Shown: positions 8,771-19,373, numbered from the stretch's first letter. The stretch is DNA of 64,000 bases from Bradyrhizobiaceae bacterium PARB1 (GCA_002256345.1 NKIY01000002.1:248001-312000); one strand, 5' to 3'. Made by a program: numbers and translations. The notes: generated by a model from the sequence alone, not told the origin.

Positions 8771-10246
8771 ATGCCGGCCCGAGACGTGCGGGTCGCGACC
8801 GTGACCTGTGCGCTATCGCGAATCATCGGCCGCGTACTCCTGGTGTTTGCAATCGCCTCGACCTCCGCTGGCTGCATGCTGACGTCCGATCTGCCGAATC
8901 CGGCTCTGGACATCCCGCCAGCCTATCGGGAGGCCGGACCCGCGAAGCCCGGCGCTGCCACGCCGTCGCTGGACTGGTGGCGCGGCTTCCGTTCGAACGA
9001 ACTGACCCAGCTGATGGAAGAGGCGCAGACCGTCAATCTCGATATCGCTGCTGCGGTAGCGCGGATCCAGCAGGCGGATGCGCAGGCACGAATCACCGGC
9101 GCTGCCTTGCTCCCGACCCTGAGCGCAGGCGGCCAGGAGAACTACTCCCGAACCTCGGGATCGAGCGCCAGCGGCCTCTCGATCGGCGGCCGTGAAGTGA
9201 CAAATTACTCGGCGTCGCTGTCGGCGAGCTATCAGCTGGATTTCTGGGGCAAGAACCGCGATGCGGCGCTCGCTGCTGAGGAAACGGCGAATGCCAGCCG
9301 GTTCGATCGCGAGACCGTCGCGCTCACGACGTTGGCCGCTGTCGCGAATGCCTATTTCCAGGTGCTGACCTCGCAGGACCGTATCCGCACAGCCGAGCGT
9401 AATATCGCCAGCGCGCAGCGCATCCTCGACGCCATCAGGCAGCGTTTCCGCGCAGGGACGGGGACTGAGCTCGATGTCGCCCAGCAGGAGAGCGTCCTTG
9501 CCAATCAGCGTGCCGCGGTGCCGCCGCTGCGAACCACATTGGCGCAAAACGTCAATGCGCTGGCCACGCTGGTATCGCGCCCGCCGGAGAGCGTCCGCGT
9601 TGCCGGCGGATCGCTTAACACGATCGCTGCGCCGCGGGTGACGCCGGGTATTCCATCGGAGTTGCTCACCCAGCGGCCGGACATCCGCCGCCAGGAATCG
9701 CGGCTCGCCTCGGCGACCGCCAATGTAGGGAGCGCCCGCGCGCAATTCTTCCCGACCATCTCGTTGACCGGATCGGGCGGCTATCAGAGCTCGGCGCTCG
9801 TGGCGCTGTTCAACCCCAACGCGGCCTTTTTCAGCCTGGTCGGCGGCCTGACCCAGCCGATCTTCGATGGCGGCGTCATCAAAGGCAATTTCGAGCTGAC
9901 CCAGGCGCAGCAGGACGAGCTGCTGCAGACCTATCGCAAGACGGTCGTCTCGGCCTTCGCTGATGTCGATAATGCCCTGGTGGCGATCCGCCAGACCACG
10001 GAGCGGTTGCGGCTGCAACGCGAGGTCCTCCGTGCCTCGCGGCGGGCATTTGAACTGTCGGAACAGCAGCTGCGGGCTGGAACCGCTGACATCGTGGTTG
10101 TGCTAAACACCCAGCTCACGCTGTTCCAGGCTGAGGACACTTTGTCCCAGGCCCAGCTGGCGCGGCTGCAGGCTATTGTCAGCCTGTATCAGGCACTGGG
10201 CGGTGGCTGGGAGCCGAAAATGGAAAGACCGCTCAATGCTCTTTAA
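8771..10246 (+). CDS. RND efflux outer-membrane lipoprotein (OprM/NodT family)
   Basis: A 491-residue TolC-like channel. The start at ATG 8771 leaves a normal lipoprotein signal peptide with lipobox STSAGC (Cys35), so the mature protein is lipid-anchored in the outer membrane. The two repeats of the outer-membrane-factor fold are visible, for example SYQLDFWGKNRDAALAAEE in the first and GGLTQPIFDGGVIKGNFELT in the second. It is the first gene of a four-gene pump operon; the next gene starts 11 bases before its stop. Transcription is probably from the 378-base gap upstream. Confidence 0.9.
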   Translation: MPARDVRVATVTCALSRIIGRVLLVFAIASTSAGCMLTSDLPNPALDIPPAYREAGPAKPGAATPSLDWWRGFRSNELTQLMEEAQTVNLDIAAAVARIQQADAQARITGAALLPTLSAGGQENYSRTSGSSASGLSIGGREVTNYSASLSASYQLDFWGKNRDAALAAEETANASRFDRETVALTTLAAVANAYFQVLTSQDRIRTAERNIASAQRILDAIRQRFRAGTGTELDVAQQESVLANQRAAVPPLRTTLAQNVNALATLVSRPPESVRVAGGSLNTIAAPRVTPGIPSELLTQRPDIRRQESRLASATANVGSARAQFFPTISLTGSGGYQSSALVALFNPNAAFFSLVGGLTQPIFDGGVIKGNFELTQAQQDELLQTYRKTVVSAFADVDNALVAIRQTTERLRLQREVLRASRRAFELSEQQLRAGTADIVVVLNTQLTLFQAEDTLSQAQLARLQAIVSLYQALGGGWEPKMERPLNAL

Positions 10247-11621
10247 GCCGGACATGAAAACCGCCGGTGACGGCGTGATCAAGGTGGCTGGCAAAGCGCG
10301 GCGCCGCGTGGTCTCCATCACCGTGCTGCTGCTGATCCTTGGCGGTCTCGGCTATATCGGCTGGCGGGCGATGCAGCCGCAGCAGGGCGGCGGCGATTCA
10401 CGTCGTGGCGGCTTTCGGCCGGACATGACCGTGCCGGTGCTGGCGGCGACGCCAAAGATCGAGGATGTGCCGGTCTATCTCGATGGCGTCGGCGCGGTCC
10501 GCGCGCTCAACAATGTGACGGTGCGCGCGCAGGTCGATGGCAAGCTGATCAAGGTCAATTTCAAGGAAGGTCAGGACGTCAAGGCTGGCGACATCCTCGC
10601 CGAGATCGACCCCGTACTCTACAAGGCGCTGTACGATCAGGCCGTCGCCAAGAAGGCGCAGGATGAAGCGACTCTGGCCAACAGCAAGCTGGACCTGATC
10701 CGCTATGAGCAACTGGCCCAATCGAATGCGGGCTCCAAGCAACAGGCCGATACCCAGCGCGCCCTTGTCGCCCAGCAGGAAGCGCTGGTGAAGGCCGACC
10801 AGGCCGCCATCGATAACGCCGCTGCCACTCTGAGCTATACAAATATCGTCGCGCCGCTGTCCGGCCGCGCAGGTTTGCGTCAGGTCGACCAGGGCAATAT
10901 CATCCATGCTTCGGACACCACGGGTCTCGTGGTGATCACGCAGCTTCAGCCGATCGCCGTGCTGTTCAGCCTGCCACAGCAGCAGATCACGCGCGCCAAT
11001 GCCGCTGCGGCCAAAGGCACCTTGTCGGTGGATGTGTTCGGCCATGACGGCGTCACCGTGATCGACACGGGCACGCTGACCGGCATCGACAATCAGGTCG
11101 ATCAGACCACCGGCACGGTGAAACTGAAGGCCGAATTCCCGAATCCGAGTTACCAGCTTTGGCCAGGCCAGTTCGTCAATGTCCGCCTCAAGGTCGACAC
11201 GTTGAAGGACGCGACAGTGGTGCCGACCTCCGCGGTGCAACGCGGTCCGGCCGGAACGTTCAGCTATGTGATCGGCGAAGGCGATATCGTGAAAGCGGTG
11301 CCCGTGACGGTAACCCAGCAGAATGAACTGTCGGCGGTGATCGCCAAGGGCCTCTCCGCGAGCGACCGCGTGGTTACCACCGGCTTTGCCAATCTGTCCG
11401 ACGGCGCCAAGGTCAGCGTTGGCACCAACACGGGCGAACCCACGGCCGATCTTGCTCCGCGCAAACGCGGCGGCAGCAAGGGCAGCGATGCCGGCGAACG
11501 TCGAAGCAAGCGCGGGCAGGGCCAGCAACATGGCGGCGAGGGCAATCCGTCGGCGCCGATGGGGCAGACGGCCCCCGCTGCCGGTCCGAGCAACGCGCCC
11601 CAGGGAGCGAAACAGCCATGA
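10236..11621 (+). CDS. mdtA: RND efflux periplasmic adaptor, MdtA-like
   Basis: A 461-residue membrane-fusion protein that links the inner-membrane pumps to the outer-membrane channel. A hydrophobic anchor (VVSITVLLLILGGLGYIGW) lies near residues 25-45, followed by lipoyl halves (VRAQVDGKLIKVNFKEGQDV and VAPLSGRAGLRQVDQGNII) and a beta-barrel part. The last 55 or so residues are a Lys/Arg/Gly/Pro/Ala-rich tail that looks disordered. The start at 10236 overlaps the end of the channel gene; ATG 10254 is an alternative. Confidence 0.9.
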   Translation: MLFKPDMKTAGDGVIKVAGKARRRVVSITVLLLILGGLGYIGWRAMQPQQGGGDSRRGGFRPDMTVPVLAATPKIEDVPVYLDGVGAVRALNNVTVRAQVDGKLIKVNFKEGQDVKAGDILAEIDPVLYKALYDQAVAKKAQDEATLANSKLDLIRYEQLAQSNAGSKQQADTQRALVAQQEALVKADQAAIDNAAATLSYTNIVAPLSGRAGLRQVDQGNIIHASDTTGLVVITQLQPIAVLFSLPQQQITRANAAAAKGTLSVDVFGHDGVTVIDTGTLTGIDNQVDQTTGTVKLKAEFPNPSYQLWPGQFVNVRLKVDTLKDATVVPTSAVQRGPAGTFSYVIGEGDIVKAVPVTVTQQNELSAVIAKGLSASDRVVTTGFANLSDGAKVSVGTNTGEPTADLAPRKRGGSKGSDAGERRSKRGQGQQHGGEGNPSAPMGQTAPAAGPSNAPQGAKQP

Positions 11622-11677
11622 TTCCTCGCAAGATTGGTCGCCGCGCCTGACGGCGCGGCAGTGAAGAGCGCACCAAT

Positions 11678-14600
11678 ATGAGCGTCTCCGACCCCTTCAT
11701 CCGCCGGCCCATCGCGACCTCCCTGATCGGGGTGGCGCTGTTGATCGGCGGCCTGCTCGGCTATTTTGCACTGCCGGTGTCTGCGCTGCCGCAGGTCGAC
11801 TTTCCGACCGTTCAGGTCTCGACGCAGCTGCCGGGCGCGAGCCCGGAGGTGACGGCCTCGCTGATCACCGCGCCGCTGGAGCGCCAGCTCGGGCAGATCC
11901 CCTCGCTGGTGTCGATGACATCGACCAGCTCCTATGGCGTCAGCCAGATCTCGCTGCAATTCGACCTCAACCGCGACATCGACGGCGCCACGCAGGACGT
12001 GCAGGCGGCGATAAATGCGGCGGCCGGCGTGTTGCCGCGCAATCTGCCTTATCCGCCGGTCTATGCGAAGGTGAATCCTGCCGACGCGCCGGTGATGACC
12101 TTGGCGCTGACCTCCGAGACCGTCTCGCTGCGCGCCATGAGCGACTTATCGGACACGCTGCTCGGCCAGCGCCTCAGCCAGATTTCCGGTGTCGGCAAGG
12201 TCGGCGTGCTTGGCGGGCTCAAGCCGGCGATCCGCGTACAGGCCGATCTGGCAAGGCTCGCGGCCTATGGCATTGCGATGGAAGACCTGCGCACGGCCAT
12301 CGCCGGCGCCAATGTTTCCGGCCCGAAGGGCTCGCTCGACGGGCCGCAGCAAGCCTATACGATCGCCGCCAATGACCAGATCGTCGTGGCCGACGCCTAC
12401 AGGCCGATCATCATCGCCTATCGCAACGGCTCTCCGGTCACCATTGGCGATGTCGCGCAGATTGTGGATGGCCTTGAGAACGACCGCACCGGCGGCTGGT
12501 ACCAGGGAACGCCGGCTGTGATCATCGAGATCCAGCGCCAGCCCGGCGCCAATGTGATCGAGGTGGTCAGGCAGATCCGCGAGGAAATCCCCAAGGTCCA
12601 GCGGCTGATGCCGGCCGGCGTCAAACTGACTATCGTCAGCGACCGCACGGTGACGATCCGTGCCTCAGTGCACGATGTGCAATTCACGCTGGTGCTTGCA
12701 GTCATCCTGGTCACGCTGGTGGTTCTGCTGTTCCTGCGCTCGCTGCGCGCCACTCTGATCGCTGGCGTGGCGCTGCCGCTATCGCTGATTACCTCCTTCG
12801 GCGTGATGTATTTCGCCGGCTTCAGCCTCGACAATCTTTCGCTGATGGCGCTGACCATCGGCACCGGCTTCGTTGTCGACGATGCCATTGTGATGATCGA
12901 GAACATCGTCCGCCACATGGAAGAGGGCGAGAGCCCAATGCAAGCTGCGTTGAAAGGCGCCAGTGAAATCGGCTTCACGGTCATCTCGCTCACGGTCTCG
13001 CTGATCGCCGTGTTCATTCCGCTGCTATTCATGTCGGGCCTTGTTGGTCGCATGTTCCGCGAATTCGCGCTGACATTGACCATCGCCGTGGTGATGTCTG
13101 CCGTCGTGTCGCTGACGCTGACGCCGATGATGTGCTCGCGGCTGCTGAAGAATGTGCATGACGAATGGCAGGTGCCGGGCCTTGCGACGATCAGCGCTGG
13201 CATCGATCGCATGGTGGCGTTCTATCACCGCACGCTGCTCTGGGTGATGAAGCATCAGCCGGCGACCCTGGTGGTGACGTTCGTCACCATCGCGGCCACG
13301 CTCGGGCTTTATGTGATTGCCCCGAAGGGGTTTCTGCCGCTGCAGGATACGGCATCGATCACCGCCGTGACCGAAGCCGGGCCGGATGTGTCCTTTGCGG
13401 AGATGCAAAGCCGGCAGAACGCCGTTGCCGCGATCATCCAGGTCGATCCGGACGTGGTCGGCGTGGTGTCGGTGATCGGCGGCGGTTCGGTCAATCCGAC
13501 CACCAATGTCGGCCGTCTCGTGATGACCCTGAAGCCGCTAGGCGAGCGCAAGGACAATATCGTCAAGGTCGTCGAGCGGCTGAAACAGCGCGTCGCCACC
13601 ATTCCCGGCATGACCGTCTATTTCCAGCCGGTGCAGGACATCCAGATCAGCACGTCCTCCAGCCGGTCGCAGTACCAATATACCCTGACTGGAACGGATG
13701 CGGCGGAGGTCACCGAGTGGTCGCAGCGCCTCGTCAAGGAACTGCGCGGCGACCCGATGTTCCGCGACGTGTCATCGGAAGCGGCCGTGGGTGGCCTGCG
13801 CGCTTCGCTCGATATCGATCGGCAGCGCGCAGGGCAGCTTGGCGTCAATCTGCAGGCCATCAACGACACCCTGAACGACGCCTTTGCCCAGCGGCAGATA
13901 TCGACGATCTATGGACAGTCGAACCAGTATCGCGTGGTGCTCGAGGCGCTGCCATCGCAGCAGCGTGATCCCAGCGTCCTGTCGAAACTGTATCTGCCCG
14001 GTGCCAGCAACGGGACCACCAATGCGCAGGTCCCGCTCTCGGCCGTTGCCACGCTGACCCGAACGACGGCGCCACTCGCCATCTCGCATCAGGCGCAATT
14101 CCCGGCGGTTTCGCTCAGCTTCAATCTGGCGCCGGGTGAATCCCTCGGCAATGCCGTCGAGGAAGTGAAGAAGATCGAGACGCAGATCGGCATGCCCACG
14201 AGCATCGTCGGTATGTTCTCGGGCGATGCCGCCGAATTTTCGAAATCGCTGGCGGGACAACCGTGGCTGATCCTCGCTGCCATCGTTACGATCTATATCG
14301 TGCTCGGCGTGCTCTATGAGAGCTACATCCATCCGATCACCATTCTCTCGACACTGCCATCTGCAGGCGTCGGCGCCATTCTCGCGCTGATGCTGTGCGG
14401 CCAGGACCTCTCGGTGATCGGCCTGATCGGCATCATTCTCCTGATGGGTATCGTCAAGAAGAACGCCATCATGATGATCGACTTCGCCCTCGATGCCGAA
14501 CGCGAGCGCGGCATGGCACCGGAGGCGGCCATCGTCGAGGCCTGCCTGCTGCGCTTCCGCCCGATCATGATGACGACATTGGCTGCTCTGTTCGGTGCCT

Positions 14601-14812
14601 TGCCGCTGGCCATCGAAAGCGGCACGGGCTCCGAACTGCGCTTCCCGCTCGGCGTCTCCATCATTGGCGGCCTGTTGCTCAGTCAGTTGTTGACGCTCTA
14701 CACCACGCCGGTGATCTATCTTGCGCTTGACCGCATCAGCCTGCGGTTCCGGCGCCCGACGCCGCCCGTCGCGAGCGCACCGGGAACCGCCGGGGCAGGA
14801 GGGCCGCCCTAG
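11678..14812 (+). CDS. mdtB: RND efflux inner-membrane pump, MdtB-like
   Basis: A 1,044-residue proton-driven pump of the HAE1/AcrB superfamily. It opens with the family start SDPFIRRPIATSLIGVALL, and the paired acidic residues of the proton relay are in VVDDAIVMIEN in transmembrane helix 4. It resembles MdtB, one of two non-identical pump subunits that work together in MdtABC systems (novobiocin, bile salts, some metals). Its stop overlaps the GTG of the next gene (TAGTG). Confidence 0.9.
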   Translation: MSVSDPFIRRPIATSLIGVALLIGGLLGYFALPVSALPQVDFPTVQVSTQLPGASPEVTASLITAPLERQLGQIPSLVSMTSTSSYGVSQISLQFDLNRDIDGATQDVQAAINAAAGVLPRNLPYPPVYAKVNPADAPVMTLALTSETVSLRAMSDLSDTLLGQRLSQISGVGKVGVLGGLKPAIRVQADLARLAAYGIAMEDLRTAIAGANVSGPKGSLDGPQQAYTIAANDQIVVADAYRPIIIAYRNGSPVTIGDVAQIVDGLENDRTGGWYQGTPAVIIEIQRQPGANVIEVVRQIREEIPKVQRLMPAGVKLTIVSDRTVTIRASVHDVQFTLVLAVILVTLVVLLFLRSLRATLIAGVALPLSLITSFGVMYFAGFSLDNLSLMALTIGTGFVVDDAIVMIENIVRHMEEGESPMQAALKGASEIGFTVISLTVSLIAVFIPLLFMSGLVGRMFREFALTLTIAVVMSAVVSLTLTPMMCSRLLKNVHDEWQVPGLATISAGIDRMVAFYHRTLLWVMKHQPATLVVTFVTIAATLGLYVIAPKGFLPLQDTASITAVTEAGPDVSFAEMQSRQNAVAAIIQVDPDVVGVVSVIGGGSVNPTTNVGRLVMTLKPLGERKDNIVKVVERLKQRVATIPGMTVYFQPVQDIQISTSSSRSQYQYTLTGTDAAEVTEWSQRLVKELRGDPMFRDVSSEAAVGGLRASLDIDRQRAGQLGVNLQAINDTLNDAFAQRQISTIYGQSNQYRVVLEALPSQQRDPSVLSKLYLPGASNGTTNAQVPLSAVATLTRTTAPLAISHQAQFPAVSLSFNLAPGESLGNAVEEVKKIETQIGMPTSIVGMFSGDAAEFSKSLAGQPWLILAAIVTIYIVLGVLYESYIHPITILSTLPSAGVGAILALMLCGQDLSVIGLIGIILLMGIVKKNAIMMIDFALDAERERGMAPEAAIVEACLLRFRPIMMTTLAALFGALPLAIESGTGSELRFPLGVSIIGGLLLSQLLTLYTTPVIYLALDRISLRFRRPTPPVASAPGTAGAGGPP

Positions 14813-17800
14813 TGGCGATCTCAATCTCCGAGCCGTTCATTCGCAGGCCGGTCGGCACCACGCTGCTGGCAATCGGCCTGTTCCTGCTCGGGCTGGTTGC
14901 CTATGGCGTGCTGCCGGTGGCGGCGACGCCGAATGTCGATTTCCCGATGATCTTCCTGCAGGCCAGCCGCCCCGGCGCCGATCCGGCGATCATGGCATCG
15001 ACCGTCGCGGCGCCGCTGGAGCGACGGCTCGGTATCATTGCGGGTCTCGATCAGATCACCTCGACGAGCTCGCTCGGCTCGACGCGCATTCAGCTCCAAT
15101 TCGCCATCGGCCGCGATGTCGATCGCGCCGCGCGCGACGTGCAGGCCGCGATCAATGCGTCCATGGCTGATCTGCCAACCGATCTGCCGGCCATGCCCAC
15201 ATTCCGCAAGGCCAATCCCTCGGCCGCGCCGGTCTTCATCCTCGCGCTGACGTCGAAGACCATGTCGGCAGCGGCGATGTATGACGTCGCCGACACCGTG
15301 ATCGTGCAGCGTATCGCGCAGGTGCCGGGGGTGGGCGAGGTGACGGCGAGCGGCGCTGACCAGCCTGCGGTGCGCATCCAGCTCAATCCCGTTGCGCTGT
15401 CCAATGCGGGCATTTCCACGGACGATGTGCGCACCGCCATCGTCAATGCCAATCCACTCGGCCCCCTCGGCATCTTCCAGGGTGCCCGGCAGAGCGAAAC
15501 GATCTCGATGAATCCGCAGATGCGGACCGCGGAGGAATTCCGCGAGATCATGATCAAGAGCGTGAACGGCAACTTCCTGCGTCTCTCCGATGTCGCCGAC
15601 GTGCGGGATGCCACGCGCAACAGTCGCTCGGTGGCATGGTTCAACAAGCAGCCGGCGGTGCTGATCCAGATCACCAAGCAGGGCAACGCCAATGTCATCG
15701 ACACCGTCGATCGTGTGAAGGCGTTGATCCCCGATCTCAAGCAGTGGATTCCCGCCGGCATCGAGGTCTCGGTGCTCACGGATCGCACTGGAACGATCCG
15801 CGCCAGCGTCGAGGATATGGAATGGACGCTGTTCGCCACTGCGATCCTGGTGATGGCGGTAGTGTTCCTCTTCGTCCGCCGCGGCGTACCGACAATTGCT
15901 GCCGGCATCTCCGTTCCGCTGTCGCTGGCCGGCACGCTGGCCGGCATGTGGCTGGCCGGCTTCTCGATCAACAATCTGTCTTTGATGGCTCTCGCGATCT
16001 CCGTCGGCTTTGTTGTCGACGACGCCATCGTCATGATCGAGAACATGTACCGGAATCTCGAAGAAGGCATGGCGCCGATGCAGGCGGCGCTGGAAGGTGC
16101 CAGGCAGATCGGCTTTACCGTCGTCTCGATCAGCCTGTCGTTGATCGCCGCCTTCATTCCTTTGCTGTTCATGGATGGTCTGGTTGGTCGCCTGCTGCGT
16201 GAATTCTCACTCACGCTGACCTTCTCGATTATAGTCTCGACGTTGGTATCGCTCACGGTCACGCCGATGATCTGCGCGCAATATATTCGCGTGAAGACTT
16301 CGTCCTCCGAAACCCGCTTCGATCGCATCGTCGAAGGCGTGCTATCGCGCGTCATCGCGTTTTACGAGCGCACGCTTCATATCGTGCTCGAATTTCCATT
16401 CATGACGCTGCTCGTATTTTTCGCCACCATCGCGCTGACAGTGACGCTCTATATCAAGACGCCGAAGGGGTTCTTCCCGGAAGACGATAGCGGGTTTGTC
16501 ATCGGCGCCACGCGTGCGTCGGCGGATGTCTCTTTTCAGGCCATGCTCGGCCTGCAGCAGGAGGTGGCCGATATTGTGCTGTCCGATCCCGACGTCGCCA
16601 GCATCGGCTCGTCACTGGGCGGCACCGGCGGCCCGGGCGGAGGCGGTGCCAATCGCGGCACCATGTTCATCGCGCTGAAACCGCCAGAAGAGCGGATCAA
16701 CAACGCCTCGACTAACGATGTCATCAACCGTTTGCGGCCCAAGCTGAGTGCGCTGCCCGGCATTCGCCTGTTCATGTTCGCCGCGCAGGATCTGCGCGCA
16801 GGCGGGCGCCAGAGTGACTCCAACTATCAATACACGCTGACATCCAGCAATCTCGATCTCCTGAACAAGTGGGCACCGCTGGTCGGCAAGCGGCTGGAGA
16901 GCGTGGAGGGCGTCACTGACGTGTCGAGCGATCGCGATCCCGGCGGCCTGCAATTGACCTTGCAGATCGACCGCAAGCTCGCATCGAGTCTGGGTGTCGA
17001 TGTCTCGGACATCGACAACGCGCTCAACAACGCGTTCTCGCAGCGGCAGATCTCGACGGTCTACACGCAACGCAACCAATACAAGGTGATCCTGGAGATC
17101 GACGGCAAGTTCCAGAACGATCCGTCCAATCTCGATCGCATTTATGTGGCCGGCGCCAATGGCGCGCAGGTGCCGCTTTCGGCGATCGTGAAAATGACGC
17201 GCACGCTGACGCCGTTGGCCGTCTACCATTCGCAATCGATGCCTTCGACCACGGTGTCGTTCAATACCTTGCCGGGCGTGCAGCTTGATTCCGTGACCGG
17301 GGCCATTCAACGCGCCGTCGATGAACTGCATATGCCAGAGGGCATCCGTGGTGGTTTTGACGGCAGTGCCGGTGATTTCAGCAAGACCACCGGTCGTCAG
17401 CCGATGCTGATCCTTGGTGCGCTGATTGCCATGTATATCGTGCTCGGGGTGCTCTATGAGAGTCTGATGCATCCGCTGACGATCATCTCAACGCTGCCGT
17501 CGGCGGGGCTGGGAGCATTGCTGGCGCTGCAACTGACCAACACGCCGCTGACGGTGATCGCCTTTGTGGGCATCATTCTCCTGATCGGTATCGTGAAGAA
17601 GAACGGTATCATGCTGGTGGATTTCGCGCTCGAAGCCGAGCGCCACCGCAACCTGTCTCCGGCGGATGCGATTTTCGAAGCCTGCCGCGCGCGCTTCCGG
17701 CCGATCCTGATGACCTCGCTGGCGGCAGCCTTCGCAGCCATCCCGCTGGTGGTCGCGACGGGGCCGGGCACCGAACTGCGTCGACCGTTGGGGATCACCA

Positions 17801-17922
17801 TCATCGGCGGCCTGTTCGTCTCGCAGATCCTGACGCTGTACACGACACCGGTGATCTATCTGCTGATCGATCGGCTACGGAACAGATACCGGCCACAGCC
17901 GCACCCCGTGCCGGCAGAATAG
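14812..17922 (+). CDS. mdtC: RND efflux inner-membrane pump, MdtC-like
   Basis: A 1,036-residue second pump subunit, starting at GTG 14812, which overlaps the stop of the preceding gene. It begins ISISEPFIRRPVGTTLLAIG and carries the proton-relay motif VVDDAIVMIEN. It is a clear paralogue of the upstream pump, and the pair probably forms a heterotrimer as in MdtBC. It is the last gene of the operon; a separate gene follows after 45 bases. Confidence 0.9.
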   Translation: MAISISEPFIRRPVGTTLLAIGLFLLGLVAYGVLPVAATPNVDFPMIFLQASRPGADPAIMASTVAAPLERRLGIIAGLDQITSTSSLGSTRIQLQFAIGRDVDRAARDVQAAINASMADLPTDLPAMPTFRKANPSAAPVFILALTSKTMSAAAMYDVADTVIVQRIAQVPGVGEVTASGADQPAVRIQLNPVALSNAGISTDDVRTAIVNANPLGPLGIFQGARQSETISMNPQMRTAEEFREIMIKSVNGNFLRLSDVADVRDATRNSRSVAWFNKQPAVLIQITKQGNANVIDTVDRVKALIPDLKQWIPAGIEVSVLTDRTGTIRASVEDMEWTLFATAILVMAVVFLFVRRGVPTIAAGISVPLSLAGTLAGMWLAGFSINNLSLMALAISVGFVVDDAIVMIENMYRNLEEGMAPMQAALEGARQIGFTVVSISLSLIAAFIPLLFMDGLVGRLLREFSLTLTFSIIVSTLVSLTVTPMICAQYIRVKTSSSETRFDRIVEGVLSRVIAFYERTLHIVLEFPFMTLLVFFATIALTVTLYIKTPKGFFPEDDSGFVIGATRASADVSFQAMLGLQQEVADIVLSDPDVASIGSSLGGTGGPGGGGANRGTMFIALKPPEERINNASTNDVINRLRPKLSALPGIRLFMFAAQDLRAGGRQSDSNYQYTLTSSNLDLLNKWAPLVGKRLESVEGVTDVSSDRDPGGLQLTLQIDRKLASSLGVDVSDIDNALNNAFSQRQISTVYTQRNQYKVILEIDGKFQNDPSNLDRIYVAGANGAQVPLSAIVKMTRTLTPLAVYHSQSMPSTTVSFNTLPGVQLDSVTGAIQRAVDELHMPEGIRGGFDGSAGDFSKTTGRQPMLILGALIAMYIVLGVLYESLMHPLTIISTLPSAGLGALLALQLTNTPLTVIAFVGIILLIGIVKKNGIMLVDFALEAERHRNLSPADAIFEACRARFRPILMTSLAAAFAAIPLVVATGPGTELRRPLGITIIGGLFVSQILTLYTTPVIYLLIDRLRNRYRPQPHPVPAE

Positions 17923-17967
17923 CGCGGCGGCTGTTGAAGCCGGCACGCCCGCGGCGTATAGCGGGCA

Positions 17968-18699
17968 ATGTCCAGCACCCAAGAAGTCCCGAGCGGCGAT
18001 CTCGTCGAGATCCCGGAATGCCCGCATTGCCAGAAGCCGATGCCGCTGTGCATCTGCGACAGCATTGAGCCTATCGACAGCAAGGTCGAACTGCTGATCC
18101 TGCAGCATCCACAGGAGCAGGACAGAGCGCTTGGCACCGCCCGCGTCGCCGCCCAGCATTTCGAGAACGCGCAGGTGCGGGTCGGTCTGTCCTGGCCCAG
18201 CCTGTCAAAAATCCTCGGCCGCACCGTCGATCCCGCGCGCTGGGCGATCCTCTATCTCGGCTCGGCCAAGGTTGCGGATTACGATACCGACCTCGACATC
18301 CTCGCCATCGACCGCAAGGGCGAGGCCGAGATGAACCAAAAGTCGCTGCTGCGCGATATCGAGGGCGTTATTCTGCTCGACGGGACCTGGAGCCAGGCCA
18401 AGGCGCTGTGGTGGCGCAATGCCTGGATGCTCAAGTGCCAGCGCGTGATCCTCGGCCCCGCCGCGCCATCGCTCTATGGCAAGCTGCGCAAGGAACCACG
18501 CAAGGACGGTCTGTCCACCATCGAGGCTGCCGGCATGGTGCTGTCGGCGCTGCAAAAGAAGCCGAAGATCGCCGAGACGCTGAATGCCAGTTTCGAGCGT
18601 ATGCTGGCCCGTTATCGCGAGGTGCAGGCCGAGATCCCGGAACTCGCCCCGAAGGCGAAAAAGCGTGACTGGCGTCGTCGCGGCAACAAGAAGAAATGA
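17968..18699 (+). CDS. DTW-domain tRNA-uridine aminocarboxypropyltransferase family protein
   Basis: A 243-residue protein with the DTW-domain pattern: a cysteine cluster at the start (CPHCQKPMPLCIC, residues 18-30), the central LLILQHPQE segment, and the DTW-like motif DGTWSQAK that names the family. Characterised members transfer the aminocarboxypropyl group of SAM to a uridine in tRNA (acp3U). The C-terminus is strongly basic (KAKKRDWRRRGNKKK), fitting RNA binding. It follows the efflux operon by 45 bases but is probably functionally unrelated. A hairpin follows its stop at 18700-18724. Confidence 0.85.
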   Translation: MSSTQEVPSGDLVEIPECPHCQKPMPLCICDSIEPIDSKVELLILQHPQEQDRALGTARVAAQHFENAQVRVGLSWPSLSKILGRTVDPARWAILYLGSAKVADYDTDLDILAIDRKGEAEMNQKSLLRDIEGVILLDGTWSQAKALWWRNAWMLKCQRVILGPAAPSLYGKLRKEPRKDGLSTIEAAGMVLSALQKKPKIAETLNASFERMLARYREVQAEIPELAPKAKKRDWRRRGNKKK

Positions 18700-18724
18700 C
18701 CGGGCAGGGCGAAAGCCTGTCCGG
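18700..18724 (+). terminator. Hairpin after the DTW gene
   Basis: Directly after the stop codon, CCGGGCAGG and CCTGTCCGG can pair (one G-T pair) around a GCGAAAG loop. There is no T run, so it may be a weak or Rho-assisted stop. Confidence 0.4.
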
Positions 18725-18762
18725 ATGCCGTTAATTCTGATCTAAGTGATTGATTGGATTGA

Positions 18763-18836
18763 TGGAGGCCACGTCGGGAATCGAACCCGAATAAACGGTT
18801 TTGCAGACCGGCGCGTAACCATTCCGCCACATGGCC
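18763..18836 (-). tRNA. tRNA-Cys (anticodon GCA)
   Basis: Read on the minus strand, the acceptor stem GGCCATG pairs with CGTGGCC, the anticodon loop reads CTGCAAA (GCA), the T arm contains GGTTCGATTCC, and the discriminator base is U as expected for tRNA-Cys. The CCA end is encoded (18763-18765). It lies in the left core segment. Confidence 0.95.
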
Positions 18837-18926
18837 CCATAACGGGTTAGTTACAGACCGTTCGCCGTTAAGGCAATGCCCGGTTCGTATCTTTCACGGG
18901 TTCCCACAACCCGTCTTGGCGACACC

Positions 18927-19106
18927 TCAGCAGGAGGCGTGCCAGCCGTCCGGGAATGGAATATGCGGCCACGGACCGTCATTGTCGTTGGCAGCGGTCG
19001 GAATCGGCGCGAGAAACATCATCTGGCTGCGGAAATCGTCTTCGATTTCGGCTTCGATCTCGGTCCGGACCGCTTCCAGAATGTAATCGAACTCGGCTTC
19101 GCTCAT
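18927..19106 (-). CDS. Small hypothetical protein (59 aa)
   Basis: The open frame extends upstream to 19301, but the start at ATG 19106 has a strong ribosome-binding site (AGGGAG about 7 bases upstream), so the short form is preferred. The product is acidic in its first half (EAEFDYILEAVRTEIEAEIE) and ends in a proline- and tryptophan-containing tail. I recognise no family; a helical small cytoplasmic protein is likely. Confidence 0.5.
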   Translation of the reverse strand: MSEAEFDYILEAVRTEIEAEIEDDFRSQMMFLAPIPTAANDNDGPWPHIPFPDGWHASC

Positions 19107-19373
19107 CGTCAAACTCCCTGTCTTGCGGGCAATTTGACGAAAAGCCTTTGTGGTCACGTTGAACGGATCGCTCAAATTGTACCGATCCGGCGCGCGAGAC
19201 CGCGATGGTTGCCGGAGTGTTACGACGACAGACGCAATTTGCAGAAGATCATCGGCAGTGAAGGCAGGATGGAATCGACGGGTGCTTGAACGCATACGCA
19301 AATTTCGATGACGAATCGTGCCACTCCGGCCTCCTGCCGGCAGAGGATCCGATGGTGTTGCGACGGGCGGCGA